Assembly (NCBI RefSeq): GCF_026341125.1
Contig: NZ_JAPEOR010000002.1
Coordinates: 930,001 to 994,000, forward strand
Source: Streptomyces sp. NBC_01142
GTDB taxonomy: Bacteria; Actinomycetota; Actinomycetes; Streptomycetales; Streptomycetaceae
DNA length: 64,000 bases
Direction of reading: 5' to 3'
In this document: one piece after another, positions 36,429 to 47,133 of the stretch
Layout of the letters: each line of letters starts with the position of its first letter
Position numbering within the stretch: the stretch's first letter is position 1
Notes under the pieces: generated by a model
Told to the model about the DNA's origin: nothing
The model's input: only the letters and a program-made list of their open reading frames with translations
Database searches by the model: none
Program-made: the position numbers and the translations under genes

Positions 36429-38372
36429 TCACTCGCCGGATGTGAAGGAGACGGGCAGCCGGGCGGGCTCGCTGCCGGTCGGTGCTACCTGCAGGGTCTT
36501 GAGGGAGAACTCCATGACCTTCTGGTAGATCGGGCCGCAGATCTGGCCGCCGAAGTAGCTGCCACTGGTGGGGTTCTGGATGGCGCAGTAGACGGTGATC
36601 TCCGGTTTGTCGGCGGGCGCGAAGCCGGCGAAGGAGGCGGTGTAGCCCTTGTAGCGGCCCAGCTCCGGGTCGACGCGGTTGGCCGTGCCGGTCTTGCCCG
36701 CGACGCGGTAGCCGGGGATACGGGCCTTGGTGCCCGTGCCCTCCTCGTTGCCGACGACCGACTCCAGCATGGTGGCCAGGGTCTTGGCGGTCTGCTCGCC
36801 GACCACCCGGGTCTTCCTGGGGGCGGGGGCCGCGGTGAAGCGCCCGTCGGGGCCCTTGGTGCCGCGGATCAGGGTGGGTTCGATGCGTACGCCGCCGTTG
36901 GCGATCGTCGAGTAGACGGAGGCCGCCTGCATGGCGTTGATCGAGAGGCCCTGGCCGAAGGGGATCGTGTACTGCTGCGAGGTGGACCATGCCTGCGGCT
37001 TGGCGAGAATGCCGGGAGTCTCGCCCGGATACCCGAGCCCGGTCGGGCTGCCCAGGCCGAATTTCCGCAGGTAGGAGTAGAGCACCCGGTTGGCCTCGCG
37101 CTGGGACCTGCCGAGCTGGCCGGTCGCCAGGATGGTGCCGATGTTGCTGGACTTGGCCAGTACGCCGTTGAGCGTGAGGTACCAGGTGGGGTGGTCGATG
37201 TCGTCCTTGAAGAGCCGGTCGCCGCGGTGCAGCCGGTTGGGGACGACGACATGGGTGCCGGGCGTGGCGGCCTTCTCCTCGAGCACGGCGGCCATCGACA
37301 TCACCTTGGCGGTGGAGCCCGGTTCGTACGCGTCCTGAAGCGCGGCGTTCCCCATGGCGGCCGAGTTGGCCGCGGAGAGGTCGTTGGGGTCGAAGCCGGG
37401 CGCGTTGGCCATGGCGAGGACCTCGCCGGTGCGGGCGTTCTGCACTATCACGTAGCCGCGATCCGCCCTGGACTTCTCCACCTGGTCGCTGATGGCCCGC
37501 TGGGCGGCCCACTGGATGTCCCGGTCGATGGTCAGCTCGATGTCGGACCCGGGGACCGCCGGGACCTCGCGGGAGCCCGCGGTGGGGACGCGCCGGCCGC
37601 CGGACTGGGCGTAGGTGATCTGCCCGTCCTGGCCGGCGAGGTCCTTGTCGAGCATGGACTCCACGCCACCGCCTCCCCTGCCGTCGGCGTTGACGTAACC
37701 CAGTATCCCGGCGGCGAGATCGCCGTTGGGGTACACGCGTTTGCTGCTCGGCTCCTGGAAGACGCCGGACAGCACATTGGCGCCCGGTCCGCCCTTGCGC
37801 TTGTCGGCCCTGGCCTTCTCGGCGAAGACGCTCTTGAGATCCTCGATCTGGTTCCAGACCTGCGGGGTCTGGCGGCGGGCCAGCACGGTGTAGCGCGACT
37901 CGGGTGTCCTGAGCTGCTTGGCCAGCACCGCGGCGTCCTTGCCGAGGATCGGGGCGAGCAGCGCGGCCGCCTGTTCCGGCGCGTCGGGGGCCTTGCTCTC
38001 CTCCGGCGTGAACATCTTCGGGTCGGCGGTGATGTCGTGCGCGTCGACGCTGGTGGCCAGGGCGATACCGGCCCGGTCGGTGATCTCGCCGCGCTCCGCG
38101 GTGAGCTTGTGGCTGAGGTAGCGATTCTTCTCGGCCTTGGCGGCGTATGCGCTCGCATCGACGGCCTGCACCTGGAGCAGCCGGACGACGAACGCCAGCA
38201 TCACCAGGGTCAGACCGAGGCTGATGAGCCGCAGCCGGGGCCGGGGGCTGCCCAGCCGGATCGGGCGCGCCGTCGCGCGCGGCGCCGGTCGCGGACGACG
38301 GGAGGCGGGACGCGCGGACAGCCGCCGGGCGGGTCCTGGCACTCGGCGGCGCGGTGGTTCCTTGGGGGGCAC
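36429..38372 (-). CDS. ftsI: Septal transpeptidase FtsI (class B PBP)
   Basis: 647 residues. Short Arg/Pro-rich cytosolic tail, one membrane anchor (LRLISLGLTLVMLAFVVRLL, about 48-67), dimerisation/pedestal domain, then the penicillin-binding domain. Active-site motifs: STAK (Ser about residue 354), SSN (about 410) and KTGTAN (about 560). It crosslinks septal peptidoglycan with FtsW and is a beta-lactam target. Directly after ftsL (4 bases). Confidence 0.97.
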   Translation of the reverse strand: MPPKEPPRRRVPGPARRLSARPASRRPRPAPRATARPIRLGSPRPRLRLISLGLTLVMLAFVVRLLQVQAVDASAYAAKAEKNRYLSHKLTAERGEITDRAGIALATSVDAHDITADPKMFTPEESKAPDAPEQAAALLAPILGKDAAVLAKQLRTPESRYTVLARRQTPQVWNQIEDLKSVFAEKARADKRKGGPGANVLSGVFQEPSSKRVYPNGDLAAGILGYVNADGRGGGGVESMLDKDLAGQDGQITYAQSGGRRVPTAGSREVPAVPGSDIELTIDRDIQWAAQRAISDQVEKSRADRGYVIVQNARTGEVLAMANAPGFDPNDLSAANSAAMGNAALQDAYEPGSTAKVMSMAAVLEEKAATPGTHVVVPNRLHRGDRLFKDDIDHPTWYLTLNGVLAKSSNIGTILATGQLGRSQREANRVLYSYLRKFGLGSPTGLGYPGETPGILAKPQAWSTSQQYTIPFGQGLSINAMQAASVYSTIANGGVRIEPTLIRGTKGPDGRFTAAPAPRKTRVVGEQTAKTLATMLESVVGNEEGTGTKARIPGYRVAGKTGTANRVDPELGRYKGYTASFAGFAPADKPEITVYCAIQNPTSGSYFGGQICGPIYQKVMEFSLKTLQVAPTGSEPARLPVSFTSGE

Positions 38373-38376
38373 TGCG

Positions 38377-39087
38377 TCACCTGCCGGGGGTCGTCGGGGT
38401 CGGCTTCGCGGGTGTGCGTGAGGGCGCCGGGGCCTTGGGGGGCACGGGCGTGCTGGGCGGCCGGGGCGCGGCCTGCTGCGGCCGCGCGGAAACGGACGGG
38501 GGGGCCGGGGAGGCCGGGGCCGACACGGAGGGGGCCGGAGCGGCCGGAGAGGGTACGGAGGGGGCCGGAGCGGAAGGGGCCGAGGGCCGGGCCTGTGCCG
38601 ACGGTGAGGCAGAGACGGGGGCCGAGGGCGCGTGCGCGGCCGAGGGCGCGTGCGCGGCCGCGGGCGGCCGGGCCACCGGCCGCCGGGCCGCCATCGGGGA
38701 CGGGTCCCGGGACAGCTGCGTGGTGACCCGTCCCGGGACGCCCCGCACTCTGCCGTCCGGGTCGAGGAAGGCGGGGCTGCCGCCGGGGACCATGCCGAGC
38801 TCGCGGGCCCGCCGCTCCAGTGCGCCGGGGGCGGAGTAGCTGTCCACGTCCCGCTGCAGCGCCTGCTCCTCGTCGGTGAGCTCGGTGGTCTGCTTCTTGA
38901 GCTCGCTCAGCTTGAACGAGCCCTGGTTGAGAGCGGAGTTCAGCAGCAGCAGCGTGATCAGCCCGCCGCCGAGGAGCAGCACGACCAGCAGGACGAAGGG
39001 GGCACGGGCGGCGGTGCTCGGCCCGGACGGCATCAGCCGCGCGAGCCGCGCGGCCCGGCCCTTCAGCTGCTTGGCCGCTGTGCTCAC
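38377..39087 (-). CDS. ftsL: FtsL-type septum protein with long Ala/Pro/Ser tail
   Basis: 236 residues from GTG 39087, overlapping rsmH (GTGA), with GGGAGGA upstream. Basic N-terminus, membrane helix [20 protein letters not shown] (about 29-48), then the FtsL coiled coil ([20 protein letters not shown], about 58-77, to [20 protein letters not shown]). The remaining ~100 residues are extracytoplasmic low complexity ([20 protein letters not shown]), unusual in length for FtsL. It partners FtsQ and DivIC in activating FtsW/FtsI. Confidence 0.9.
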   Translation of the reverse strand: MSTAAKQLKGRAARLARLMPSGPSTAARAPFVLLVVLLLGGGLITLLLLNSALNQGSFKLSELKKQTTELTDEEQALQRDVDSYSAPGALERRARELGMVPGGSPAFLDPDGRVRGVPGRVTTQLSRDPSPMAARRPVARPPAAAHAPSAAHAPSAPVSASPSAQARPSAPSAPAPSVPSPAAPAPSVSAPASPAPPSVSARPQQAAPRPPSTPVPPKAPAPSRTPAKPTPTTPGR

Positions 39088-40037
39088 ACGTCCTCCCGGA
39101 TGCGCTGCGCTCCCCTGAACCGCGCGGGCGCCGCGCGGCGGTTCTCGGCGATCTCTTCCTCCGTCGGGAGTTCCGCGCCGCGGGTCAGCAGCTTCAGCCG
39201 CGGCTGGTACTGCTCCGGTACGACGGGCAGGCCGGGCGGCGCGGTGTTGGCGGCGCCGGCCGCGAAGACCTGTTTGACCAGCCGGTCCTCGAGCGAGTGG
39301 TACGAAAGGACACCGATCCGCCCGCCGACGGCGAGTGCCGCCACCGCGGCCGGGATCGCCCTCTCCAGGACGGTCAGCTCGCCGTTCACCTCGATGCGCA
39401 GCGCCTGGAAGGTGCGCTTGGCGGGGTTGCCGCCGGTGCGTTTGGCGGCCTGCGGCAGAGCGTCCCGGATCAGCTCGACGAGCCGGGCGCTGTTGGAGAA
39501 GGGCTCCTTCTCCCGCTCCCGCACGACGGCCGAGACGATCCGCTTGGCCTGCTTCTCCTCGCCGTACGCGCGCAGGATCCGCACCAGTTCGCCCGGCGGG
39601 TAGGTGTTGAGGACCTCGGCGGCGCTGACGCCGGTCGTCTGGTCCATGCGCATGTCGAGCGGGGCGTCCTGGGCGTACGCGAATCCGCGGTCGGCCTCGT
39701 CCAGCTGCATGGAGGAGACACCGAGGTCGAAGAGGATGCCCTGGACGCGCGGGATGCCCAGCCGCTGAAGGACCTCGGGCAGCTCGTCGTAGACGGCGTG
39801 CACCAGGGTGGCCCGCTCGCCGAACGGGGCGAGCCGCTCGCCGGACAGCCGCAACGCTTCCTTGTCCCGGTCGAGCGCGACCAGGTGTGCCTCGGGAAAC
39901 CGTGTGAGCAGTGCCTCGCTGTGCCCGCCGAGACCGAGGGTGCAGTCGACGACCACGGCGCCGGGGCGTTCCAGCGCCGGCGCCAGCAGGTCCAGGCACC
40001 GCTGGAGCATCACCGGGACGTGTCGGCTCTGGCTCAT
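39084..40037 (-). CDS. rsmH: 16S rRNA (cytosine-1402-N4) methyltransferase RsmH
   Basis: 317 residues from ATG 40037. Opening [23 protein letters not shown] site [66 protein letters not shown] and [19 protein letters not shown], then [20 protein letters not shown]. It methylates C1402 in the ribosomal P site. Commonly the first gene of dcw clusters (mraW). No mraZ gene precedes it here. About 275 bases of leader separate it from the likely promoter. Confidence 0.97.
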   Translation of the reverse strand: MSQSRHVPVMLQRCLDLLAPALERPGAVVVDCTLGLGGHSEALLTRFPEAHLVALDRDKEALRLSGERLAPFGERATLVHAVYDELPEVLQRLGIPRVQGILFDLGVSSMQLDEADRGFAYAQDAPLDMRMDQTTGVSAAEVLNTYPPGELVRILRAYGEEKQAKRIVSAVVREREKEPFSNSARLVELIRDALPQAAKRTGGNPAKRTFQALRIEVNGELTVLERAIPAAVAALAVGGRIGVLSYHSLEDRLVKQVFAAGAANTAPPGLPVVPEQYQPRLKLLTRGAELPTEEEIAENRRAAPARFRGAQRIREDV

Positions 40038-40294
40038 GCGCGCCCCTCGCAGGGCTCGTGGCGCCATTCGCCGTGCGCACGGCTTCCGATGATTCGCTCG
40101 CTGCGCTCGCTCATGCGCCCTCTCAGGTCCGGCGCGGGCGTATGTACTGCCGGGTCCCCGCCCGCTCAGAAGGGGAGGTGGTCCGCCGGCGCCTTGGAAG
40201 TGGCGTCGGCCGACCGGCGAGCGGGAGGAGGCCGAGCCGTACGTACGCCGCACACGCGGGGGGAGTCTGGAAATGTTCAGGATTGTGTCCGTGA

Positions 40295-40347
40295 ACTTCG
40301 CGTCATCGGACTTCGCGTCACTTTAGTCCACGGGCCCTTCCGGTCAA
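40295..40347 (-). promoter_or_regulatory. Candidate dcw promoter with paired direct repeats
   Basis: On the minus strand TTGACC (40347-40342) and TAAAGT (40325-40320) are spaced by 16 bases. Just downstream, overlapping the likely start site, the 11-base word ACTTCGCGTCA occurs twice (plus strand 40295-40305 and 40310-40320, 4 bases apart). The arrangement looks like an operator over the start site of the rsmH-led cluster. Confidence 0.5.
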
Positions 40348-40523
40348 TCAACCGGCCAGCGCGTCGCACGGGGCGTCCGGGAAGGGGGCGCGGGAGCGGC
40401 CACGTCACCCGTACGGGCGACGTCCTGGCACGCGTGTGGGTTACCTCACAACAAGCCTCATTGACGTTCTTTGTCCCCTCTCACAGCAGGCCGGGACTCC
40501 CTGTGCCCATTACCGTCATCCTC

Positions 40524-41066
40524 ATGTCGACTTCCGCGCACCACCCCGCCGACGCAACACGTTCCGGCGGCACGGTCACCGATCGTCTCGTCGAGGCGAA
40601 CCTGCGCTATGCCGCCGGCTTCCGGGATCCGGGCATGGACGCGCGTCCCGTACTGCATGTCGCCGTGGTGGCCTGTATGGACGCCCGGCTCGACCTGCAC
40701 GACGCGCTCGGCCTGGAGCTGGGCGACTGTCACACCATCCGGAACGCCGGCGGTGTGGTCACGGACGATGTGATCCGGTCGCTGACCATCAGCCAGCGGG
40801 CGCTGGGGACCCGAACCGTCATCCTGATCCACCACACCAATTGCGGTCTGGAGAAGATCACCGAGGACTTCCGGCACGAGCTGGAGGACGAGGTCGGGCA
40901 GCGGCCCGCCTGGGCGGTCGAGGCGTTCCGGGATGTCGACCAGGACGTACGGCAGTCGATGCAGCGGGTGCGCACCTCGCCGTTCCTGCCGCACACCGAC
41001 GATGTCCGAGGCTTCGTCTTCGATGTCACCCAGGGTCTGCTGCGGGAGATCGACCCGGTTGTATGA
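40524..41066 (+). CDS. Beta-carbonic anhydrase
   Basis: 180 residues from ATG 40524 (GTG 40503 is also open). Zinc ligands of the beta class: AVVACMDARLDLHDALGLEL (Cys about 52, Asp-Arg pair) and TVILIHHTNCGLEKITEDF (His and Cys about 107-110). Interconverts CO2 and bicarbonate in the cytosol. No clear ribosome site, so translation may be leaderless or weak. Divergent from the dcw operon; the 486 bases between rsmH and this gene hold both promoter regions. Confidence 0.9.
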   Translation: MSTSAHHPADATRSGGTVTDRLVEANLRYAAGFRDPGMDARPVLHVAVVACMDARLDLHDALGLELGDCHTIRNAGGVVTDDVIRSLTISQRALGTRTVILIHHTNCGLEKITEDFRHELEDEVGQRPAWAVEAFRDVDQDVRQSMQRVRTSPFLPHTDDVRGFVFDVTQGLLREIDPVV

Positions 41067-41289
41067 GCGGTCGGACGCCCCATGCATGAGCGGTCGGACG
41101 CCCGAGAAAACAAGGCAAAACCTCCATATCCCACCCCTTTATCCACAGGCGAGTGACACGAAGCGGTAACGGCAACAAGAATGCATGTGTGGCACCCTTC
41201 CGGAACCTTCCGGAGACGGTGTTCGTGTTTTGGGGTGGGCCGGGCCGTCTGAAGAGCGTCGGCCCGTAGAACGGGCCGAGGAGGGCCGG

Positions 41290-42335
<1,046 letters not shown>

Positions 42336-42336
<1 letters not shown>

Positions 42337-43700
42337 TGTCCGCCGGGGGCCCCTCCGCCGCGGAAGGCAAGGACGCGAGCGGGGTGCGGGCGGCCCTGGG
42401 CGGGCTGACCACACGCGGCCGTTCGTTCCTGGCCGCCGGAGTGGCGGCGGCGGTGTGCGCGTACGTCCTGGGGCAGGGTGACCTGCTCCGGGTCGGGCTG
42501 CTCCTCGCCGTACTGCCGCTGGCCTGTGTGGCCGTGCTGTACCGCACCCGCTACCGGGTCGCCGGCAGCCGTCGTCTGTCGCCCTCGCGGGTGCCCGCCG
42601 GGTCCGAGGCACGGGTGCATCTGCGTATGGACAACGTCTCGCGGCTGCCCACCGGACTGCTGATGCTCCAGGACCATGTGCCGTACGTGCTGGGGCCGCG
42701 GCCCCGGTTCGTCCTGGACCGGGTGGAGGCGGGCGGGCGGCGCGAGGTGTCGTACCGGGTCCGTTCCGATCTGCGCGGGCGCTATCCGCTCGGGCCGCTG
42801 CAACTGCGGCTGAGCGACCCCTTCGGGCTGTGCGAACTGACCCGCTCCTTCAGCGCGTACGACACCCTCACCGTCATTCCCCGGACCGAGACGCTGCCGC
42901 CGGTGCGGCTCGCGGGCGAGGCATCGGGGTACGGCGACGGGCGGCAGCGCTCGCTGGCCCTGGCCGGCGACGACGACATCATCCCGCGCACCTACCGCTA
43001 CGGCGACGATCTGCGCCGGGTGCACTGGCGTTCCACCGCGCGGTACGGCGAGCTGATGGTGCGCCGCGAGGAGCAGCCTCAGCGGGCCAGATGCACGGTG
43101 CTCCTGGACACCCGGAGCACCGCCTATCGGGGGGCGGGCCCCGACTCCGCCTTCGAGTGGGCGGTCTCGGGCGCGGCCTCGGCGCTGATGCACATGCTGG
43201 AACGGGGCTTCGCGGTCCGGCTGTTGACGGACACGGGAAGCTCGGTGCCCGGAGAGGGCGCCGACGGCTTCGCCGGGGCGACCCAGGAGTCCGCGGGCTC
43301 CGCGGGTCTGATGATGGACACGCTCGCGGTCGTCGACCATTCCGACGAGGACGGGTTCTCCCGTTCGTACGACGTGCTGCGCGGCGGGAACGAAGGACTG
43401 CTGATCGCCTTCTTCGGCGATCTCGACGAGGAGCAGACGGCCCTGGCGGCCAGGATGCGGCAACGCAGCGGCTCGGCCGTCGCCTTCGTCCTGGACAGCG
43501 GGACCTGGGGGAACAGCGGCGGTGCGGCCGGGACGGTCGACGACCGGCTGAGACAGCTGCGCGAGGCGGGCTGGACCGCATTGGCCGTGCCGCCCGGGGC
43601 GCCGCTCGCCGATCTGTGGCAGCAGGCGGGCCGGCAGCGCATGGAGTCGTCCGGGTCCTCGGGCAGCACTGCGAACGGTTTCTCTGGGGGTTGGTCATGA
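42336..43700 (+). CDS. DUF58 (VWA-like) membrane protein
   Basis: 454 residues from ATG 42336, sharing one base with the moxR stop. Two membrane helices near residues 28-70, an immunoglobulin-like stretch (RVHLRMDNVSRLPTGLLMLQ), then the DUF58 core: RYPLGPLQLRLSDPFGLCEL and IIPRTYRYGDDLRRVHWRST with the conserved Arg-His-Trp signature, and a VWA-like CTVLLDTRSTAYRG. The usual partner of MoxR; its function is not known in detail. Confidence 0.92.
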
Positions 43701-46123
43701 GCGGTCGTGGAAGGCTGGCACTGTGCGCCTTCGCCGCCACGCTGATGGCGGCGGGCGCAATGCTGCCGCTGGTCGATCCGGCCACCTGGATTCTGCAGGC
43801 GGCGTTCCTGCTGGCCGTTCAGAGCGGGGTGGGCGCGCTCGCGCGGCGGGTGCCGCTGGCCCGGCCGCTGACGGTGGCGGTGCAGGCGCTCGTCGCACTG
43901 CTGATGCTCACCGTGGTTTTCGCGCGGGGCCGGGCGATCCTCGGAGTACTGCCGGGGCCCGAGGCGTTCCAGCAGTTCGGCCGGTTGCTGAACGCGGGCG
44001 GCGAGGACGTCGGGCGGTACGCGATCCCGGCGCCGGCGACCGACGGCATCGAGCTGATGGTGATCGGCGGCGTGCTGGTGATCGGCCTCGCGGTGGACGC
44101 GCTCGCGGTGACGTACCGCAGTGCGGCCCCGGCCGGTCTGCCGCTGCTGGCGCTCTACTCGGTGGCCGCCGGACTCTCCGGCGGCGGCGGCGCGAGCTGG
44201 CTGTGGTTCCTGCTGGCGGCCACCGGCTATCTGGTGCTTCTGCTGGCCGAGGGCCGGGACCGGCTCTCCCAGTGGGGGCGGGTCTTCGGTGGTGCCGCAT
44301 CCGCGCAGGGGCGGACCGGGGGCGGGTTCGAACCGCCCGGTGGCAGTGCGCTGGCCCCGGTGCGTACGGGGCGGCGGATCGGCGCGCTTGCGCTGGGCGT
44401 CGCGCTCGCCGTCCCGGCGGCGCTGCCCGCGCTGGACGGCGGGCTGCTGGGTGACGCGGGCAGCGGGGACGGCCCGGGGTCCGGCGGGGGCACCATCTCC
44501 GCGGTGAACCCGCTGGTCTCGCTGCAGGACAGCCTGAACCAGCCGGACGACCGCGAGGTGATCCGATACCGCACCAACACGACGAGCACCCAGGACATGT
44601 ATCTGCGGATCGTCGCGCTGGACCAGTTCGACGGCACGGCGTGGAAGTCCTCGGAGCGCAAGGTCAAGGACGTGCCGGACCGGCTTCCCCAGCCGGACGG
44701 CCTGAGCAACGCCGTCGGCGTCACCGAGATCAAGACGAACCTCTCGGCCGCCCGCTCCTACAAGCAGAGCTGGCTGCCGATGCCCTATCCGGCGACGAAG
44801 GTGGACATCGGCGGGCGTTGGCGCTTCGAGCCCGCCGGACGGACCCTGGTCGGCGACCGCGGTCAGAACACCCGCGGTGCGCAGTACTCCGTCAGCAGCC
44901 TGCTCGTGCAGCCGACTCCGCAACAGCTGGCCGCGGCGTCCCCGGCGCCCACCGCGCTGCGGCGCGAGTACACCCGGGTGCCCGAAGTACTGCCGGACGA
45001 GGTCGGGGACACCGCGAGGAAGATCACCAAGGGCGCCAGGAACGACTACGAGCGGGGCGTGAAACTGCAGGACTGGTTCTCCGTGGAGGGCGGCTTCACC
45101 TACGACACCCAGGTGCAGTCGGGAACGGGCGTCACCGCGATCACCCGCTTCCTGCGGCAGAAGGAGGGCTTCTGCGTCCACTTCTCCTTCTCGATGGCAG
45201 CGATGGCCAGGACGCTGGACATTCCGGCTCGGGTCGCGGTGGGCTTCACCCCCGGGTCCCCGCAGTCGGACGGCACCATGTCGGTCGGTCTGCGCGATGC
45301 GCACGCATGGCCGGAGCTGTACTTCGAAGGCGTGGGGTGGACACGGTTCGAGCCGACCCCTACCCGGGGCTCCACTCCCGACTACACCCGGGCGCAGACG
45401 CCTTCAGGCGGTCCCAGCAGCCCGACGAAGCCTGAGGTCGACGACTCGACGGCGCCGTCCGCCGCGCCGTCCGTCTCGGACAGCTGCCCGGCGCAGGCGC
45501 GGCGGCTCGGCGAATGCGGCGCGGTCGCGCCGGCGGCCGTCCAGCCGCCCAAGGACCCGGGGTTCCCGCTGGGGACCGTGCTGCTGGTGGTGCTGGGCGT
45601 GGCGGCGGTGGTGCTTGTACCGCTGCTGCCGCTGCTGTGGCGGATCAGTATGCGTGGGCGTCGGCTGGGCTCCCGTGGGCGCACGCCCGCGGACGCCGCG
45701 GCCCGGACGCTGGCGGCCTGGGAGGAGATCCGCGACACGGCGTGGGACCACGGCATCCCGCCCGACGACTCGCAGACGCCGCGCAAGGCCGCCGCCCGCA
45801 TCGTCCGGCTGGGCAAGCTGGAAGGGGAGCCCGCGGACGCGGTGCACCGGGTGGCCGGTGCGGTGGAGCAGGTGCTCTATGCGCCGGAGCCCCGGCCGGG
45901 TACGGGTCTCGCGGACGACGCCCAGCAGATCGGGGCCGGGCTGCGGGATGCGGTGGGCCGTAGGACGCGGCTGAGGGCTCTGCTCGCGCCTCGCTCGTCC
46001 GTCAGGGTGGTGTGGGCCCTCTCGGCCCGTTGGGCGTCGTTCACGGACCGCTGGGGCGTGCGCCGGTGGCGCCTGGACCGGTGGGCAGGAATCCTGCGCC
46101 GCCCGTCCCGCCAGCGAGGCTGA
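43697..46123 (+). CDS. TgpA-type membrane transglutaminase-like protein
   Basis: 808 residues, start overlapping the DUF58 stop by 4 bases. Six or so membrane helices in residues 1-250, an extracytoplasmic region, then a transglutaminase-like domain: FLRQKEGFCVHFSFSMAAMA (Cys about 492), LRDAHAWPELYFEGVGWTRF (His) and EPTPTRGS. A Pro/Ser linker, one more membrane helix (PLGTVLLVVLGVAAVVLVPL, about 627-646) and a DUF4129-like cytosolic tail follow. The Cys-His-Asp layout implies amide transfer or peptide cleavage outside the membrane. Forms an operon with moxR and DUF58. Confidence 0.93.
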   Translation: MSGRGRLALCAFAATLMAAGAMLPLVDPATWILQAAFLLAVQSGVGALARRVPLARPLTVAVQALVALLMLTVVFARGRAILGVLPGPEAFQQFGRLLNAGGEDVGRYAIPAPATDGIELMVIGGVLVIGLAVDALAVTYRSAAPAGLPLLALYSVAAGLSGGGGASWLWFLLAATGYLVLLLAEGRDRLSQWGRVFGGAASAQGRTGGGFEPPGGSALAPVRTGRRIGALALGVALAVPAALPALDGGLLGDAGSGDGPGSGGGTISAVNPLVSLQDSLNQPDDREVIRYRTNTTSTQDMYLRIVALDQFDGTAWKSSERKVKDVPDRLPQPDGLSNAVGVTEIKTNLSAARSYKQSWLPMPYPATKVDIGGRWRFEPAGRTLVGDRGQNTRGAQYSVSSLLVQPTPQQLAAASPAPTALRREYTRVPEVLPDEVGDTARKITKGARNDYERGVKLQDWFSVEGGFTYDTQVQSGTGVTAITRFLRQKEGFCVHFSFSMAAMARTLDIPARVAVGFTPGSPQSDGTMSVGLRDAHAWPELYFEGVGWTRFEPTPTRGSTPDYTRAQTPSGGPSSPTKPEVDDSTAPSAAPSVSDSCPAQARRLGECGAVAPAAVQPPKDPGFPLGTVLLVVLGVAAVVLVPLLPLLWRISMRGRRLGSRGRTPADAAARTLAAWEEIRDTAWDHGIPPDDSQTPRKAAARIVRLGKLEGEPADAVHRVAGAVEQVLYAPEPRPGTGLADDAQQIGAGLRDAVGRRTRLRALLAPRSSVRVVWALSARWASFTDRWGVRRWRLDRWAGILRRPSRQRG

Positions 46124-46148
46124 CCCGGGGATGATCCGAGGCTGATCC

Positions 46149-46199
46149 GAGGGCGGACCGTTCGGGCCGGGCGCGATCCCGGCCCGAAGGTCCGCCCTC
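46149..46199 (+). terminator. Hairpin terminator after the transglutaminase gene
   Basis: Arms of 22 paired bases (46149-46159 plus 46161-46171 against 46178-46199) with a single bulged G at 46160 and loop CGCGAT, 25 bases past the stop. The bases between here and 46370 carry repeated GTCCGAGGC words (about 46287-46325) and no gene. Confidence 0.85.
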
Positions 46200-46370
46200 G
46201 GTCCGCTCGCGATCCGCCGAGAGGTCCACCCGGGGCCGGCCGAGATCTGCCCAAGATCCGGCCCGGGCCGTCCGGGGTTCGGCGGAGGTCGGTCCGAGGC
46301 CCGTCCGAGGCGCCGGTCCGAGGCGGCTGCGAGACGCACACGAGGCGGGACGCGCGTACATGCGAACGCA

Positions 46371-46410
46371 CGGGTGAGGGGCGACGCTCGAAAGCGTCGC
46401 CCCTCACCCG
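46371..46410. terminator. Perfect 18-bp hairpin, bidirectional terminator
   Basis: Left arm 46371-46388 and right arm 46393-46410 pair exactly around the stable loop CGAA. It lies between the convergent transglutaminase gene and DUF3040 gene and should stop both. Confidence 0.9.
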
Positions 46411-46485
46411 TGCAGCAAGCTCGTGAAGGCGGCGGCCAAGGCGGCAACTGAGAGAAGCCGCGGTGCCGAGCGGTCCGCAGCCTGT

Positions 46486-46881
46486 TCAGTGGCCCTGTTC
46501 GTCGCGGCGGCGCTGCCACCGCTGCTCGATCCGGTCCATCATCGATCTGCGCCGACGGGGGTGCCGGCCGGCGGCCGGAGTGTCCCCAACGGTCTGTTGC
46601 TCACCCGGTTTGGGCGCCTTGCGCCATCCGGTGACCGCGAGCACCGCACAGCCGAGCATGACGAGGAACCCCACCACGCTGATCCAGATCTGCTGGGCGA
46701 CCATTCCGGCCATGAGGAGCGCGATACCCACCAGGAAGCCTGCGACTGCCTGGTAGACCCGTCGCCGGGTGTACGTACGCAGCCCGCTTCCCTCAAGCGC
46801 TGTAGCGAACTTGGGATCTTCGGCGTACAGCGCTCGCTCCATTTGCTCGAGCATTCGCTGCTCGTGCTCCGAGAGCGGCAC
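46486..46881 (-). CDS. DUF3040 small membrane protein
   Basis: 131 residues starting MPLSEHEQRMLEQMERALYA, the hallmark of DUF3040 (actinobacterial). Two membrane helices at about 45-64 (AVAGFLVGIALLMAGMVAQQ) and 68-85, then a basic tail (RHPRRRRSMMDRIEQRWQRR). Function unknown. A standalone gene on the minus strand. These proteins are often found near division and wall genes, as here. Confidence 0.9.
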   Translation of the reverse strand: MPLSEHEQRMLEQMERALYAEDPKFATALEGSGLRTYTRRRVYQAVAGFLVGIALLMAGMVAQQIWISVVGFLVMLGCAVLAVTGWRKAPKPGEQQTVGDTPAAGRHPRRRRSMMDRIEQRWQRRRDEQGH

Positions 46882-47133
46882 GGAGTCCTCCTAGTCGTCG
46901 GTCGCGGGGGGCGACCGGTATGCGGCCCTTTCAGGATAGGCAGGGAATCGCCCCCGTGAAACCCGCCCTCTACGCCAACTTCGCCAGTCCGGGCCGCCAT
47001 GCCGGCTCGGGGTGCTGAGGCGTAGATTCCCCAACCTCCGATCCGTCATGCCGGATGGTGTCCCCCGATCATACGGGGCCACGGCCACTATCGGGGGGTC
47101 TGTGGCGTACTCCATGTGCTGCTGCGCCCCTGA

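Noticed and set aside
40038..40290. Possible mraZ or short leader gene before rsmH
   Set aside because: No frame encodes MraZ motifs and no start with a ribosome site is visible; treated as untranslated leader.
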